This document shows positions 50,502 to 57,101 of a stretch of DNA of 57,101 bases, in pieces; the first letter of the stretch is position 1; each line of letters starts with the position of its first letter. The stretch is from Chloroflexota bacterium (GTDB taxonomy: Bacteria; Chloroflexota; UBA6077; FW602-bin22; JAMCYS01), in the NCBI GenBank assembly GCA_023473795.1, contig JAMCYS010000050.1:1-57101 (forward strand). Direction: 5' to 3'. Both the position numbers and the translations under genes were made by a program. The notes beneath the pieces were generated by a model. It searched no databases. It saw only the letters and a list, made by a program, of their open reading frames with translations, and was not told the origin of the DNA.

Positions 50502-50729
50502 AACAGCCTCCTCAGGTCCTCGGCAGTCAAGGCCGGCATCCTTCAGTATCTGGGTCAGCAGACCGGGCCCAAGCGTGCGGCCGGCGTGGAGCGGCAGCAC
50601 GACCCTTCCCGGTTTGCGAGGATGGCGCAAGACTAGGTGCGAACCTGACTGGTGGTGGCGCTCCCAGCCGTCGCCCTCCAGAGCGCGGAGCACTTCCGCT
50701 ACGGGCACTCGCGGCAAACGTGGGCTCAT
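50262..50729 (-). CDS. HicA-HicB fusion (toxin and antitoxin in one frame)
   Basis: 155 aa. Residues about 1-75 are HicA, an mRNA-interferase fold: VPVAEVLRALEGDGWERHHQSGSHLVLRHP contains the catalytic-type His in GSHLVLRHP, and LPLHAGRTLGPGLLTQILKDAGL is the typical end. HicA genes normally stop here; instead the frame continues into HicB (from residue 77, MTTYRYTVLIHPEEDGQGY). HicB has its own ATG with an ideal GAGGAGG site, so two products are possible: the fusion and free HicB. The start 50729 is chosen by HicA similarity; the upstream frame to 50819 is not conserved. Confidence 0.8.
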   Translation of the reverse strand: MSPRLPRVPVAEVLRALEGDGWERHHQSGSHLVLRHPRKPGRVVLPLHAGRTLGPGLLTQILKDAGLDCRGPEEAVMTTYRYTVLIHPEEDGQGYWADVPALPGCHTQGETVAETIANAQEAITAYIESLRLAGEPVPRETEHHQAVVIEVEAAA

Positions 50730-50892
50730 CGGCTGCCTTGGCTCCAGGTCACGGCGAGCGTGTTTGCTGCCGATCGCGGGGTACATCTCCTCGCCGCCAC
50801 GGGTGACAATATAGCACACCGGCGGGCAGTGGAGCGTCCGTGGGACAACGGCCAGTATGGCCCTCGCCGTCGCTGGGCGTCGGCGGGGCGTG

Positions 50893-50901
50893 TGCTATAA
50901 T
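50893..50901 (+). promoter_or_regulatory. Extended -10 promoter of dnaX (TGCTATAAT)
   Basis: Perfect extended -10, 33 bases before the GTG start; CTGGGC 17 bases upstream is a weak -35. Confidence 0.7.
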
Positions 50902-50933
50902 GGGCTCAGCCGAGCCAGAGTGGGGGGGTAGGG

Positions 50934-52628
50934 GTGAGCTTCCAATCGCTTTACCGCAAGTGGCGGTCGCAGACTTTCGGGGACATCGTGGGCCAAGAGC
51001 ACATCACCCGCACCCTGCTCAACGCCCTGCGCAGCGGCCGGGTGGCCCACGCTTACCTCTTCTGCGGCCCCCGTGGCACCGGTAAGACCTCCACCGCTCG
51101 CCTGCTGGCCAAGGCCGTCAACTGCCTCAACAACGGCGCGGGCGAGCCCTGCAACGAATGCACGCTCTGCCGCTCCATCACCGCCGGCAGCTCGCTGGAC
51201 GTGATCGAAATCGACGGCGCCTCCAATCGCGGCATCGATGACATCCGCGACCTGCGAGAGAAGGTCAACTTCGCCCCCGCTGAGGGCCAGCGCAAGTTCT
51301 ACATCATCGACGAGGTCCACCAGCTGAGCACGGACGCCTTCAACGCCCTGCTGAAGACGCTGGAGGAGCCGCCCGCCCACACCATCTTCGTCCTGGCCAG
51401 CACCGAGGCTCACAAGATCCCGGCCACCATCCTCTCGCGCTGCCAGCGCTTCGACTTCCGCCGCCTCACCGTGCGCGAGGTCGCGGGGCGCCTGCAGTAC
51501 ATCTGCGAACAGGAGGGCATCGAGTCCGAGCCCGCGGCCCTGGACCTCGTCGCCCGCTCGGCCACGGGCAGCCTACGCGACGCCATCTCCACGCTCGACC
51601 AGCTGCGCGCCTACGCCGACGGCGCCGTGACGGTGGCGCAGGTGGAGGGGCTGCTGGGCACTCGCGCCGGGGCGGGCGTGCGCGACCTGGCGGCGCAGCT
51701 CTTCGCCAAGGACCTTGGCGCTGGCCTCCGCCTGATCAACGCCCTGGCCGACGACGGCGTGGACATGCGCCAGCTGGGGCGCGACCTGGTGGACTACCTG
51801 CGCGCGCTGCTGCTGGTGAAGGCCAGCGCCGTGCCCGCCGGCGGGCTCGACCTGACGGCGGAGGGCGAGGCGGCGCTGCAGGAACTGGCGCGGGGCCCGC
51901 AGCTGGCGGACGTGGTGCGTTGCTTGCAGCTATTCAGCCAGGCGGATTTCGCCGCCCGCGGGCTGGTGCGCCTGCAACTGCCCCTGGAGATGGCCTTTGC
52001 GGCGGCGGTGCTGGGCGAGGAGAGCGCGGCCCCCGCCGACCCGGCGATGGCGGCGCGGCAAGCGCCCAGCCGGGAAGCCGCGCGGCCTGCCGGGCGCGCC
52101 CCCGCCGTGGTTCCGCCCCCGCGGTCGGTGGCGGCGCGGCCGGCGCCCGCGCGTCCCGCGGCAGCCGAAGCAACGCGGCCCGCCGAGCCGCTGCCCGCGC
52201 CGCCTGCCCCAGTGGCCGACCCCGGGCCCGCGCCGAGTGGGGCGCTGTCGCTCGGCGAGCTGCAGGGGAGCTGGGGGCAGGCCGTGGAGGCGATCGGCCG
52301 CGGCGACAAGAAGCTGCTGGGCTTGCTGCGCGATTGCACCGGCCCGGAGCGGGTGGAGGACCGCACGGTCGTGCTGGGCGTCAAGTTCGCCTTTCATAAG
52401 GGCGCCATCGAGCAGGAGAAGAACCGCGCGATAGTCGAGGCCGCGCTCTCCGCGGCGGTGGGGCGGCCCTGTCTGATCCGCTGCGTGCTCAGCAGCGGGC
52501 GCGAGGAGCGGGCCGCCCTGCCCGCCTCCCCGCTGGACGACCCTCTGGTGAAAGAGGCCGTCTCGCGGGGGGCGCGCATAAGGACCGTGACCAATAGTAC
52601 GCCGAGGGAGGAGCCCGATGATAAATAA
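50934..52628 (+). CDS. dnaX: DNA polymerase III tau subunit
   Basis: Clamp-loader ATPase. 564 aa from GTG 50934 (GGGGGGTAGGG upstream). SLYRKWRSQTFGDIVGQEHI start; Walker A FCGPRGTGKTSTARLLA; zinc-binding cysteines in NCLNNGAGEPCNECTLCRS; Walker B type KFYIIDEVHQLS; SRC motif LSRCQRFDFRR. Domain III ends near 360, then an Ala/Pro-rich linker (about 365-445) and a C-terminal domain. No A-rich slippery run was seen, so a separate gamma form is not predicted. The stop overlaps ybaB. Confidence 0.96.
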   Translation: MSFQSLYRKWRSQTFGDIVGQEHITRTLLNALRSGRVAHAYLFCGPRGTGKTSTARLLAKAVNCLNNGAGEPCNECTLCRSITAGSSLDVIEIDGASNRGIDDIRDLREKVNFAPAEGQRKFYIIDEVHQLSTDAFNALLKTLEEPPAHTIFVLASTEAHKIPATILSRCQRFDFRRLTVREVAGRLQYICEQEGIESEPAALDLVARSATGSLRDAISTLDQLRAYADGAVTVAQVEGLLGTRAGAGVRDLAAQLFAKDLGAGLRLINALADDGVDMRQLGRDLVDYLRALLLVKASAVPAGGLDLTAEGEAALQELARGPQLADVVRCLQLFSQADFAARGLVRLQLPLEMAFAAAVLGEESAAPADPAMAARQAPSREAARPAGRAPAVVPPPRSVAARPAPARPAAAEATRPAEPLPAPPAPVADPGPAPSGALSLGELQGSWGQAVEAIGRGDKKLLGLLRDCTGPERVEDRTVVLGVKFAFHKGAIEQEKNRAIVEAALSAAVGRPCLIRCVLSSGREERAALPASPLDDPLVKEAVSRGARIRTVTNSTPREEPDDK

Positions 52629-52911
52629 GAACATGCTCAAGCAGATGCAGGCCCGGCTGAACAAGATTCAGGAGGACCTGGCCAACGAGGAGGTGAGCGG
52701 CACCGCCGGGGGCGGGGTCGTCACCGTGGTGGCCAACGGCCAGCAGCAGTTGGTGTCGATCAAGATCGACCCCGAGGCGGTCGACCCCGAGGATGTCGAG
52801 ATGCTGCAGGACCTAGTGATGGCCGCCGCCAACGAGGCGCTGGGCAAGTCGCGCGAGCTGGCGGCCCAGCGCCTGGGTGGGCTGACCGGTGGCATGAAGC
52901 TGCCCTTCTAG
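52618..52911 (+). CDS. ybaB: YbaB/EbfC nucleoid-associated protein
   Basis: 97 aa. MLKQMQARLNKIQEDLANEE start, then VSGTAGGGVVTVVANGQQQL and IKIDPEAVDPEDVEMLQDLV. Binds DNA as a dimer. Its start overlaps the dnaX stop by 11 bases. In most bacteria recR follows; here it does not, and a sulfur-relay cluster begins 123 bp later. Confidence 0.95.
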   Translation: MINKNMLKQMQARLNKIQEDLANEEVSGTAGGGVVTVVANGQQQLVSIKIDPEAVDPEDVEMLQDLVMAAANEALGKSRELAAQRLGGLTGGMKLPF

Positions 52912-53034
52912 CGGTCGGCGGTTCTCCAGCCACTCGGTCTGGCCCGAGCCACGTGTTATGTCGACGCGGGGGCCCGGGCCTTCGTGTTGCCCGTCGTAGC
53001 CAAGTGTATAGCGACAACAGGAGGAGAATCGACA

Positions 53035-53472
53035 ATGGGCGAACCCATCGGACCCGTCCAGGTCACCCTCAGACGAGAGGGCGACAACGTTCAGCACTTC
53101 GACCTCGGCGCCAAGTCGCTGCCGGAGATCGTCATCGACTGGTCGGCACTCAGCAAAGCGGAACAGGACGTCGAGCACTTCGGGGCGCGCTTCCTCTGCG
53201 CGGCGGCGCTGGCCTGCTTCGGCAACACCTTCTACAACGCGCTCAAGCGGGAGGGCGCGACCGTGAGGTCGTTCGAGGCGCGGGCGAGTATCAAGAAAGA
53301 GAAGGACGCCATCTTCCGCACCCGCTACACCAAGATCCTGCTTGAGGTCAACGTCAAGACCGAGGACGACGACGCCTTCAGCACCGTCTGCGAGGAACTG
53401 GAGCTCGGCTCGCTCGTCACCTACTCGCTGCCCGAAGGCATCGAGGTCGAGCACGACATCCAGCGTCTCTAG
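53035..53472 (+). CDS. OsmC-like protein of the Dsr cluster
   Basis: 145 aa, ATG with AGGAGGAGA upstream. GARFLCAAALACFGNTFYNALKREG contains two cysteines in the OsmC helix position, and the fold ends DDDAFSTVCEELELGSLV. The second redox Cys of OsmC is represented by TVCEEL. OsmC-like proteins next to DsrE/F/H genes are thought to take part in persulfide transfer. First gene of a four-gene run (gaps 10, 10 and 7 bp). Confidence 0.85.
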   Translation: MGEPIGPVQVTLRREGDNVQHFDLGAKSLPEIVIDWSALSKAEQDVEHFGARFLCAAALACFGNTFYNALKREGATVRSFEARASIKKEKDAIFRTRYTKILLEVNVKTEDDDAFSTVCEELELGSLVTYSLPEGIEVEHDIQRL

Positions 53473-53482
53473 GAGCAGTCGA

Positions 53483-53764
53483 ATGTTGTTTCTCTTGAAC
53501 AAGACCCAGCCAGATACCTGCGAGCTGATCCGGCTCCTGGGTGGCGAGGAGGAGAAGGAGGCGTTGCTGATCGAGGACGCCATCTTCTACGGCACTGAGT
53601 TCATGCTGCCCACGCTGCGGGAGGCCGGCGTCGAGCACGTTTACGCCGCCGCGGACTCCGTGCAGCAACGAAGCGTCGCCCTCTCGCCCGAGTGTGAAGT
53701 AGTCGACTACGACCGGATCGTGGACCTCATCATGGAGGACCACGAGAAGATCGTGTGCATCTAG
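53483..53764 (+). CDS. DsrH/TusB-like sulfur relay protein
   Basis: 93 aa. LFLLNKTQPDTCELIRLLGG, ALLIEDAIFYGTE and HVYAAADSVQQRSVAL match DsrH/TusB. The catalytic Cys of TusB is usually absent or moved in DsrH homologs; Cys at DTCELI and PECEVV are the candidates. Co-transcribed with OsmC, DsrE and DsrF; AGGAGC upstream. Confidence 0.85.
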   Translation: MLFLLNKTQPDTCELIRLLGGEEEKEALLIEDAIFYGTEFMLPTLREAGVEHVYAAADSVQQRSVALSPECEVVDYDRIVDLIMEDHEKIVCI

Positions 53765-53774
53765 GGGGAGGGCG

Positions 53775-54176
53775 ATGGCCAAGACGCTGTGCATCAATAT
53801 GCTTTCCGGCTATCAGGAGACCGATGACCCGTTGTTCATGGTCAACCTGGCGGCAACGGCCCTGAAGAAGGGCTATGGGGTGAAGATCTTCCTCTACGGC
53901 AACGGCTGCAACATGGCCAACCAGGAGAAACCCATCGAGGGGCACCTGGCCATCGTGGAGCGGCTGAAGGCCCATATGGACATCGGCAAGATCGGGGGCA
54001 AGCTGGACGAGCTGGCCCAGCAGGGGGCGCAGATCGAAACCTGCCACACCACTGAGTACGGGCGGGGCACTGAGGCGGAACCCTACCGCGAGGGCGTTAA
54101 GTGGGGCGACGTCGGGCAATCGTTCGTCGGGCAGCTGATGACCAGCCATGTCTTGATCACGCTGAGCAGGGGGTAG
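53775..54176 (+). CDS. DsrE/TusD-like sulfur relay protein
   Basis: 133 aa. TLCINMLSGYQETDDPLFMV, VKIFLYGNGCNMANQ with the candidate persulfide Cys, and GAQIETCHTTEYGRG near 90. In the DsrEFH/TusBCD complexes this subunit carries the transferred sulfur. GGGGGAGGG upstream; seven bases before the DsrF gene. Confidence 0.9.
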   Translation: MAKTLCINMLSGYQETDDPLFMVNLAATALKKGYGVKIFLYGNGCNMANQEKPIEGHLAIVERLKAHMDIGKIGGKLDELAQQGAQIETCHTTEYGRGTEAEPYREGVKWGDVGQSFVGQLMTSHVLITLSRG

Positions 54177-54183
54177 GCGAGAA

Positions 54184-54516
54184 ATGATCACTTCCATCTG
54201 CGTGATCGTCCGGCGGCCCAAGGGCAACGAACTCTCTACACTGGGCATTCGCACGGCCTGGGCTACCCTGATGGGGGGCATGGACACCAAACTCGTCTAC
54301 GTCGAGGACGGCGTGTACAACCTCTTGCCCCACCCGGGTTACAACACGGCGATGCTTCAGGACTACGTCAACGAGGGTGGCCCGGTCTACGCGGCCCAGC
54401 GCCACGTGAAGGAGCGGGGGCTGAGCCCGGAGGACTTCGTGGAGGGCGTCGAGCTCCTCTCCGACGAAGAGGTGGCGGAGCTCGTCGGCGACTGCCAATC
54501 GACGACCACATTCTAG
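54184..54516 (+). CDS. DsrF/TusC-like sulfur relay protein
   Basis: 110 aa. ITSICVIVRRPKGNELSTLGIRTAWATLMGGMDTKLVYVEDGVYNL is the DsrF/TusC core; the C-terminal GDCQSTTTF holds a Cys like the TusC tail. Completes the OsmC-DsrH-DsrE-DsrF set. No dsrAB or tusE homolog in the window, so the destination of the sulfur (tRNA thiolation or sulfur oxidation) is open. Confidence 0.88.
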   Translation: MITSICVIVRRPKGNELSTLGIRTAWATLMGGMDTKLVYVEDGVYNLLPHPGYNTAMLQDYVNEGGPVYAAQRHVKERGLSPEDFVEGVELLSDEEVAELVGDCQSTTTF

Positions 54517-54593
54517 CTGAGCCATCTTCGATGCGACTGTCGGCATAGTCCGGGAGGGGCTGGGGAGCGCGCTGCTAAGGGGAGGAGCAATAG

Positions 54594-56087
54594 CTAGCCG
54601 GTCTCGGGCTGAGCTCGGGCGGGGCGGGGCGCGGGGGCGCCCGGGTCGGGGGACGCACCGTTGCCCTTGCTTGGCTGGCGCAGCGGCAGCTTCATGGTGA
54701 AAGTGGTGGCCACGCCGGCCTGGCTGGTGGCAGTTATGTCGCCGCCGTGGGCACGGGCGATCTCTCGGGCGATGGCCAGGCCCAAGCCGGTGCCACCCGA
54801 GCTGCCGTGCGAGGTGTAGAAGCGCTCGAAGACCACGGGCAGCTGGGCGGCGGGAATGCCGGGGCCGTTGTCGGTGACCGAAAACGCCGCCCAATCGCCG
54901 TTCTGCCAGACCGCCACGACGACTTGTCCGCCCGCCGGGGCGTACTTGATCGCGTTGTCCAGCAGGTTGCCCAGCAGCTGCTCCAGGCGATCGGGGTCCC
55001 CGGTCACGACGGGCGACCCTGCCACAGTGGAGTCGAGGATGAGGCCCTTCTCTTCGGCGCGCAGCGCGAAGGTCTCAAGGGCCCGGCGCACTAGCTCGGG
55101 CAGGTCCACGTCTTGCCTGGCCATGGCAATCTGCCCGGCTTCCATGCGCGACAGATCGAGCAGCTGTGCCACCAAGCCCTGTAACCGCCGGGCCTCCGTG
55201 TCGACGATATTCAGCGCCTTCGCCCGCTCCTCCTCGTCGCTCACCGTGCCGTCGCTCAGGGCCTGAACGAAACCGCGAATGGAGGTGAGGGGGGTCTTCA
55301 GCTCGTGCGAGACGTTGGCCACGAAGTCGCGCAGCACCTGGCGGGAGCGCTGCGTCTCGCTGGCCATCTTGTTGAAACTGCTAGCCAGCTCGGCCAGTTC
55401 CTCCGCGCCCTCGACCGGCACCCGCTGGGCATAATCCCCTGCCGACATCCGCTCGGAGGCGTCGGTAAGCCGCTTGATCGGCCTGTATAGGGAGCGCGTC
55501 ACGAGGAGGCTGATGAGCACGCCGGCCACCAGCGCTGCCAGGCCTGCCAGCAGTAGGCGGGGCGCCAGCTCGGCCAGCGTCGGCAGAATCGTCTCCTGTT
55601 GTGCCACCACCACGTAGACGACGCCACTCGGGTCGGGCCGGGGCAGCAGCGTCCCCGTCGGTAGGAGGGTGTACAGTAGCGGCGAACCGGTCTGGGGCAC
55701 GTAGCGCCCGCCGGTCACGAAACGGGGGTCGTTGGGAGGCGGCAGGACCACGTCGAGATGTTGGCCAGCAAGCGAGAACTGAGTGTCCGTATCTTGGAGG
55801 ACGCGCCCCTGGCGGTCGAGCAGAAGGATGCGCACCTGCACTTCGTTCGCTTGCTCGCGCAGGGTGGCGATCATTAATTCGGTGGAGTCTCCCTGGCGCG
55901 CCATGGTACGGACCTGTACCGCCACCGGCACCGAAACGTCGGCCAGACGCGTCAGCACGAGGCGGTCCCGGTAGCCCTGCAGAAGAAACAGGAGAGCAAC
56001 GGCTGCGGCCAGCAACCCCAGGAGGACCGCCAGCACGTAGGAAGCTGCCAGGCGCGAGCGCAGGGAACGCGGTAGACGCACGGTCAT
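54594..56087 (-). CDS. HAMP-domain sensor histidine kinase
   Basis: 497 aa. N-terminal transmembrane helix about 14-36, periplasmic sensor region about 40-170, second helix about 175-197, then HAMP (LYRPIKRLTDASERMSAGDY). The H-box is FVANVSHELKTPLTSIRGF (phosphorylated His near 264); N-box NLLDNAIKYAP; G1 VTDNGPGIP; F-box RFYT; G2 GGTGLGLAIAREI. A Pro-rich tail follows. Adjacent (no gap) to its response regulator on the minus strand; stimulus unknown. Confidence 0.95.
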   Translation of the reverse strand: MTVRLPRSLRSRLAASYVLAVLLGLLAAAVALLFLLQGYRDRLVLTRLADVSVPVAVQVRTMARQGDSTELMIATLREQANEVQVRILLLDRQGRVLQDTDTQFSLAGQHLDVVLPPPNDPRFVTGGRYVPQTGSPLLYTLLPTGTLLPRPDPSGVVYVVVAQQETILPTLAELAPRLLLAGLAALVAGVLISLLVTRSLYRPIKRLTDASERMSAGDYAQRVPVEGAEELAELASSFNKMASETQRSRQVLRDFVANVSHELKTPLTSIRGFVQALSDGTVSDEEERAKALNIVDTEARRLQGLVAQLLDLSRMEAGQIAMARQDVDLPELVRRALETFALRAEEKGLILDSTVAGSPVVTGDPDRLEQLLGNLLDNAIKYAPAGGQVVVAVWQNGDWAAFSVTDNGPGIPAAQLPVVFERFYTSHGSSGGTGLGLAIAREIARAHGGDITATSQAGVATTFTMKLPLRQPSKGNGASPDPGAPAPRPARAQPETG

Positions 56088-56762
56088 CTATCCTTCGGCC
56101 ACCAGCCGGTAGCCAACGCCGCGCACGGTTTCGATAGTGGCGTGGCTGCCGGCGATTTTCTCGCGGACGTGCGTGATGTGCACGTCCACGGTGCGGCTCT
56201 CTCCCAGAAAATCATACCCCCAGACGATTTCCAGGAGCTGCTCGCGGGTAAGAACTATATTGCGGTTGCGTAAAAAGGCGGCCAGCAGGTCGAACTCCTT
56301 GGTGCGCAGGGAGATGGGGCTGCCGGCCACCGTCGCTTCCCGCCGGGCGATGTCCAGACGCAGGTCACCTGCCTCGAGCACGGTGGCCGGCCGCTGTCCG
56401 GCCTCGTAGCGGCGCAACACGGCCTTCACCCTTGCCGACAACTCTCGCGGGTTGAAGGGCTTGGTCATGTAATCGTCGGCCCCCAGTTCCAGGCCGACTA
56501 TCTTGTCGGTGTCGTCACCCCTCGCGGTGAGCATGAGTATGGGCACGTCGCTCTGTTTGCGAATGCGCCGGCAGACCTCGAAGCCGTCCAGGTCGGGCAG
56601 CATCACGTCCAGCACGACGAGCGCCGGTTGCACCTTGCTCACCCTGTCCAGCGCATCCTTGCCGGTGGCGACGGTCTCGACGCGGTAACCCTCGCGCTGC
56701 AGGTAGAGTTTCGCCAGGTCGACGATGTGGGGTTCGTCGTCGACGACCAAAATCGTAGGCAC
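56088..56762 (-). CDS. OmpR/PhoB-family response regulator
   Basis: 224 aa. Receiver: ILVVDDEPHIVDLAKLYLQREGY, phospho-acceptor Asp near 51 in LVVLDVMLPDLDGF, and Lys in YMTKPFNPREL. The C-terminal winged helix has LRTKEFDLLAAFLRNRN and SRTVDVHITHVREKI. Its stop is directly followed by the kinase ATG. A minus-strand TATAAT at 56801-56806 precedes it. Pair resembles PhoP/PhoB-type systems but the target genes are unknown. Confidence 0.95.
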   Translation of the reverse strand: MPTILVVDDEPHIVDLAKLYLQREGYRVETVATGKDALDRVSKVQPALVVLDVMLPDLDGFEVCRRIRKQSDVPILMLTARGDDTDKIVGLELGADDYMTKPFNPRELSARVKAVLRRYEAGQRPATVLEAGDLRLDIARREATVAGSPISLRTKEFDLLAAFLRNRNIVLTREQLLEIVWGYDFLGESRTVDVHITHVREKIAGSHATIETVRGVGYRLVAEG

Positions 56763-56800
56763 GGCACAACCTCCCGCACGAACCGTCTTCTTCTGCTTGC

Positions 56801-56806
56801 ATTATA
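56801..56806 (-). promoter_or_regulatory. -10 element (TATAAT) for the two-component operon
   Basis: Perfect TATAAT about 40 bases before the response-regulator ATG; no clear -35. Confidence 0.5.
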
Positions 56807-56996
56807 GCCTCGCTCGCTTGTTGCGGCCATATCGGGCAGCTCGCCTGCAAGTTTCTGGCGCTTGACCACGTACAGTATAGTGACGAGAAGCGAAGCCCGC
56901 GCTGCGGCGGGCCGGTAAGGAGGACGGAGTTGGGTCCCCCCAGCGATGAGTTCTTACTCGACTTTTGCAGCACGTTAACAACTGAACTCTCAAGCT

Positions 56997-57026
56997 TTGG
57001 GTAGCCAGGCCAAGCGGGTGTACACT
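56997..57026 (+). promoter_or_regulatory. Promoter candidate for the gene at the window end
   Basis: TTGGGT and TACACT with an 18-base spacer, 48 bases before the GTG at 57074. Confidence 0.4.
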
Positions 57027-57073
57027 TCTGGAGTGAAGCGGAGCCATCGTGCTACGTGCTTCGGAGGTGAACA

Positions 57074-57101
57074 GTGATCCCACTGGTCGAGTTCCCTGAG
57101 T
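57074..57101 (+). CDS. Start of a gene cut by the window edge
   Basis: GGAGGTGA, a full-length Shine-Dalgarno match, lies 3 bases before GTG; the frame opens VIPLVEFPE and leaves the window. Only nine codons are visible, so the product cannot be named. Confidence 0.4.

Noticed and set aside
50934-52628. dnaX programmed frameshift giving gamma
   Set aside because: No A-rich slippery heptamer was seen in the region after domain III.

Overview
The window is GC-rich bacterial chromosomal DNA (about two thirds G+C by eye). I infer an uncultivated member of Chloroflexota or a close relative. This rests on the gene set and protein style (MecA-like PBP, DUF2284, DsrE/OsmC genes, metG-tatD-polyprenyl synthetase row), on frequent GTG/TTG starts, and on many dispersed palindromes. 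No rRNA, tRNA or CRISPR array was seen. One section carries dnaA and a credible replication origin, so this is core chromosome rather than a plasmid or phage.

Layout. 1-5.9 kb: class B PBP, an unknown protein, a TPP enzyme and a DoxX membrane protein. 6.3-12.4 kb: UspA-ParB fusion, guaB, a possible 23-aa ORF, a small membrane protein, family 4 uracil-DNA glycosylase and an amidohydrolase. 12.5-19 kb, all on the minus strand: dnaA, oriC candidate, obg, nadD, DUF2284, MoxR ATPase and VWA protein, the last two apparently joined by a -1 frameshift site. 19-24.6 kb: SDR, unknown membrane protein, a shortened YyaL-like protein, two tandem TauE/SafE exporters and a broken MFS gene. 24.7-28.3 kb: metG, tatD and polyprenyl synthase, each carrying an in-frame palindromic insertion. 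28.6-36.3 kb: DUF364 fragment, OsmC, Nramp-like transporter, GNAT, YedF-type DsrE, HTH regulator with ABC exporter, and a RAYT transposase. 36.5-39.7 kb: groEL, groES, Cys-rich protein and Hsp20. 40-44.8 kb: CopC-like protein, membrane protein, and TldD protease with a coupled partner. 45-50.8 kb: truncated IS110, MFS, GxxExxY, PHP, transposase remnant, LysE and a HicA-HicB fusion. 50.9-54.5 kb: dnaX-ybaB followed by OsmC-DsrH-DsrE-DsrF. 54.6-56.8 kb: two-component system.

Functional themes. Replication and DNA metabolism are covered by dnaA/oriC, dnaX/ybaB and the glycosylase. Sulfur handling recurs: DsrEFH with OsmC, a YedF-like DsrE, DoxX, and two TauE/SafE exporters. Protein quality control is represented by GroESL, Hsp20 and TldD.

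The most unusual signal is repeat biology. A 36-bp palindrome (family C) sits inside at least five protein-coding genes. In tatD and metG it is flanked by a 3-bp direct duplication, so each insertion adds 39 bp and never breaks the frame. Separately, REP-type hairpins with GTAG at their foot (families A and B) are scattered through the window together with a RAYT transposase that is flanked by them and carries one inside its own reading frame. Other notable signals are a textbook -1 frameshift cassette between MoxR and the VWA protein, and a three-tier nested stem-loop at 31.7 kb that matches no RNA family I recognise.
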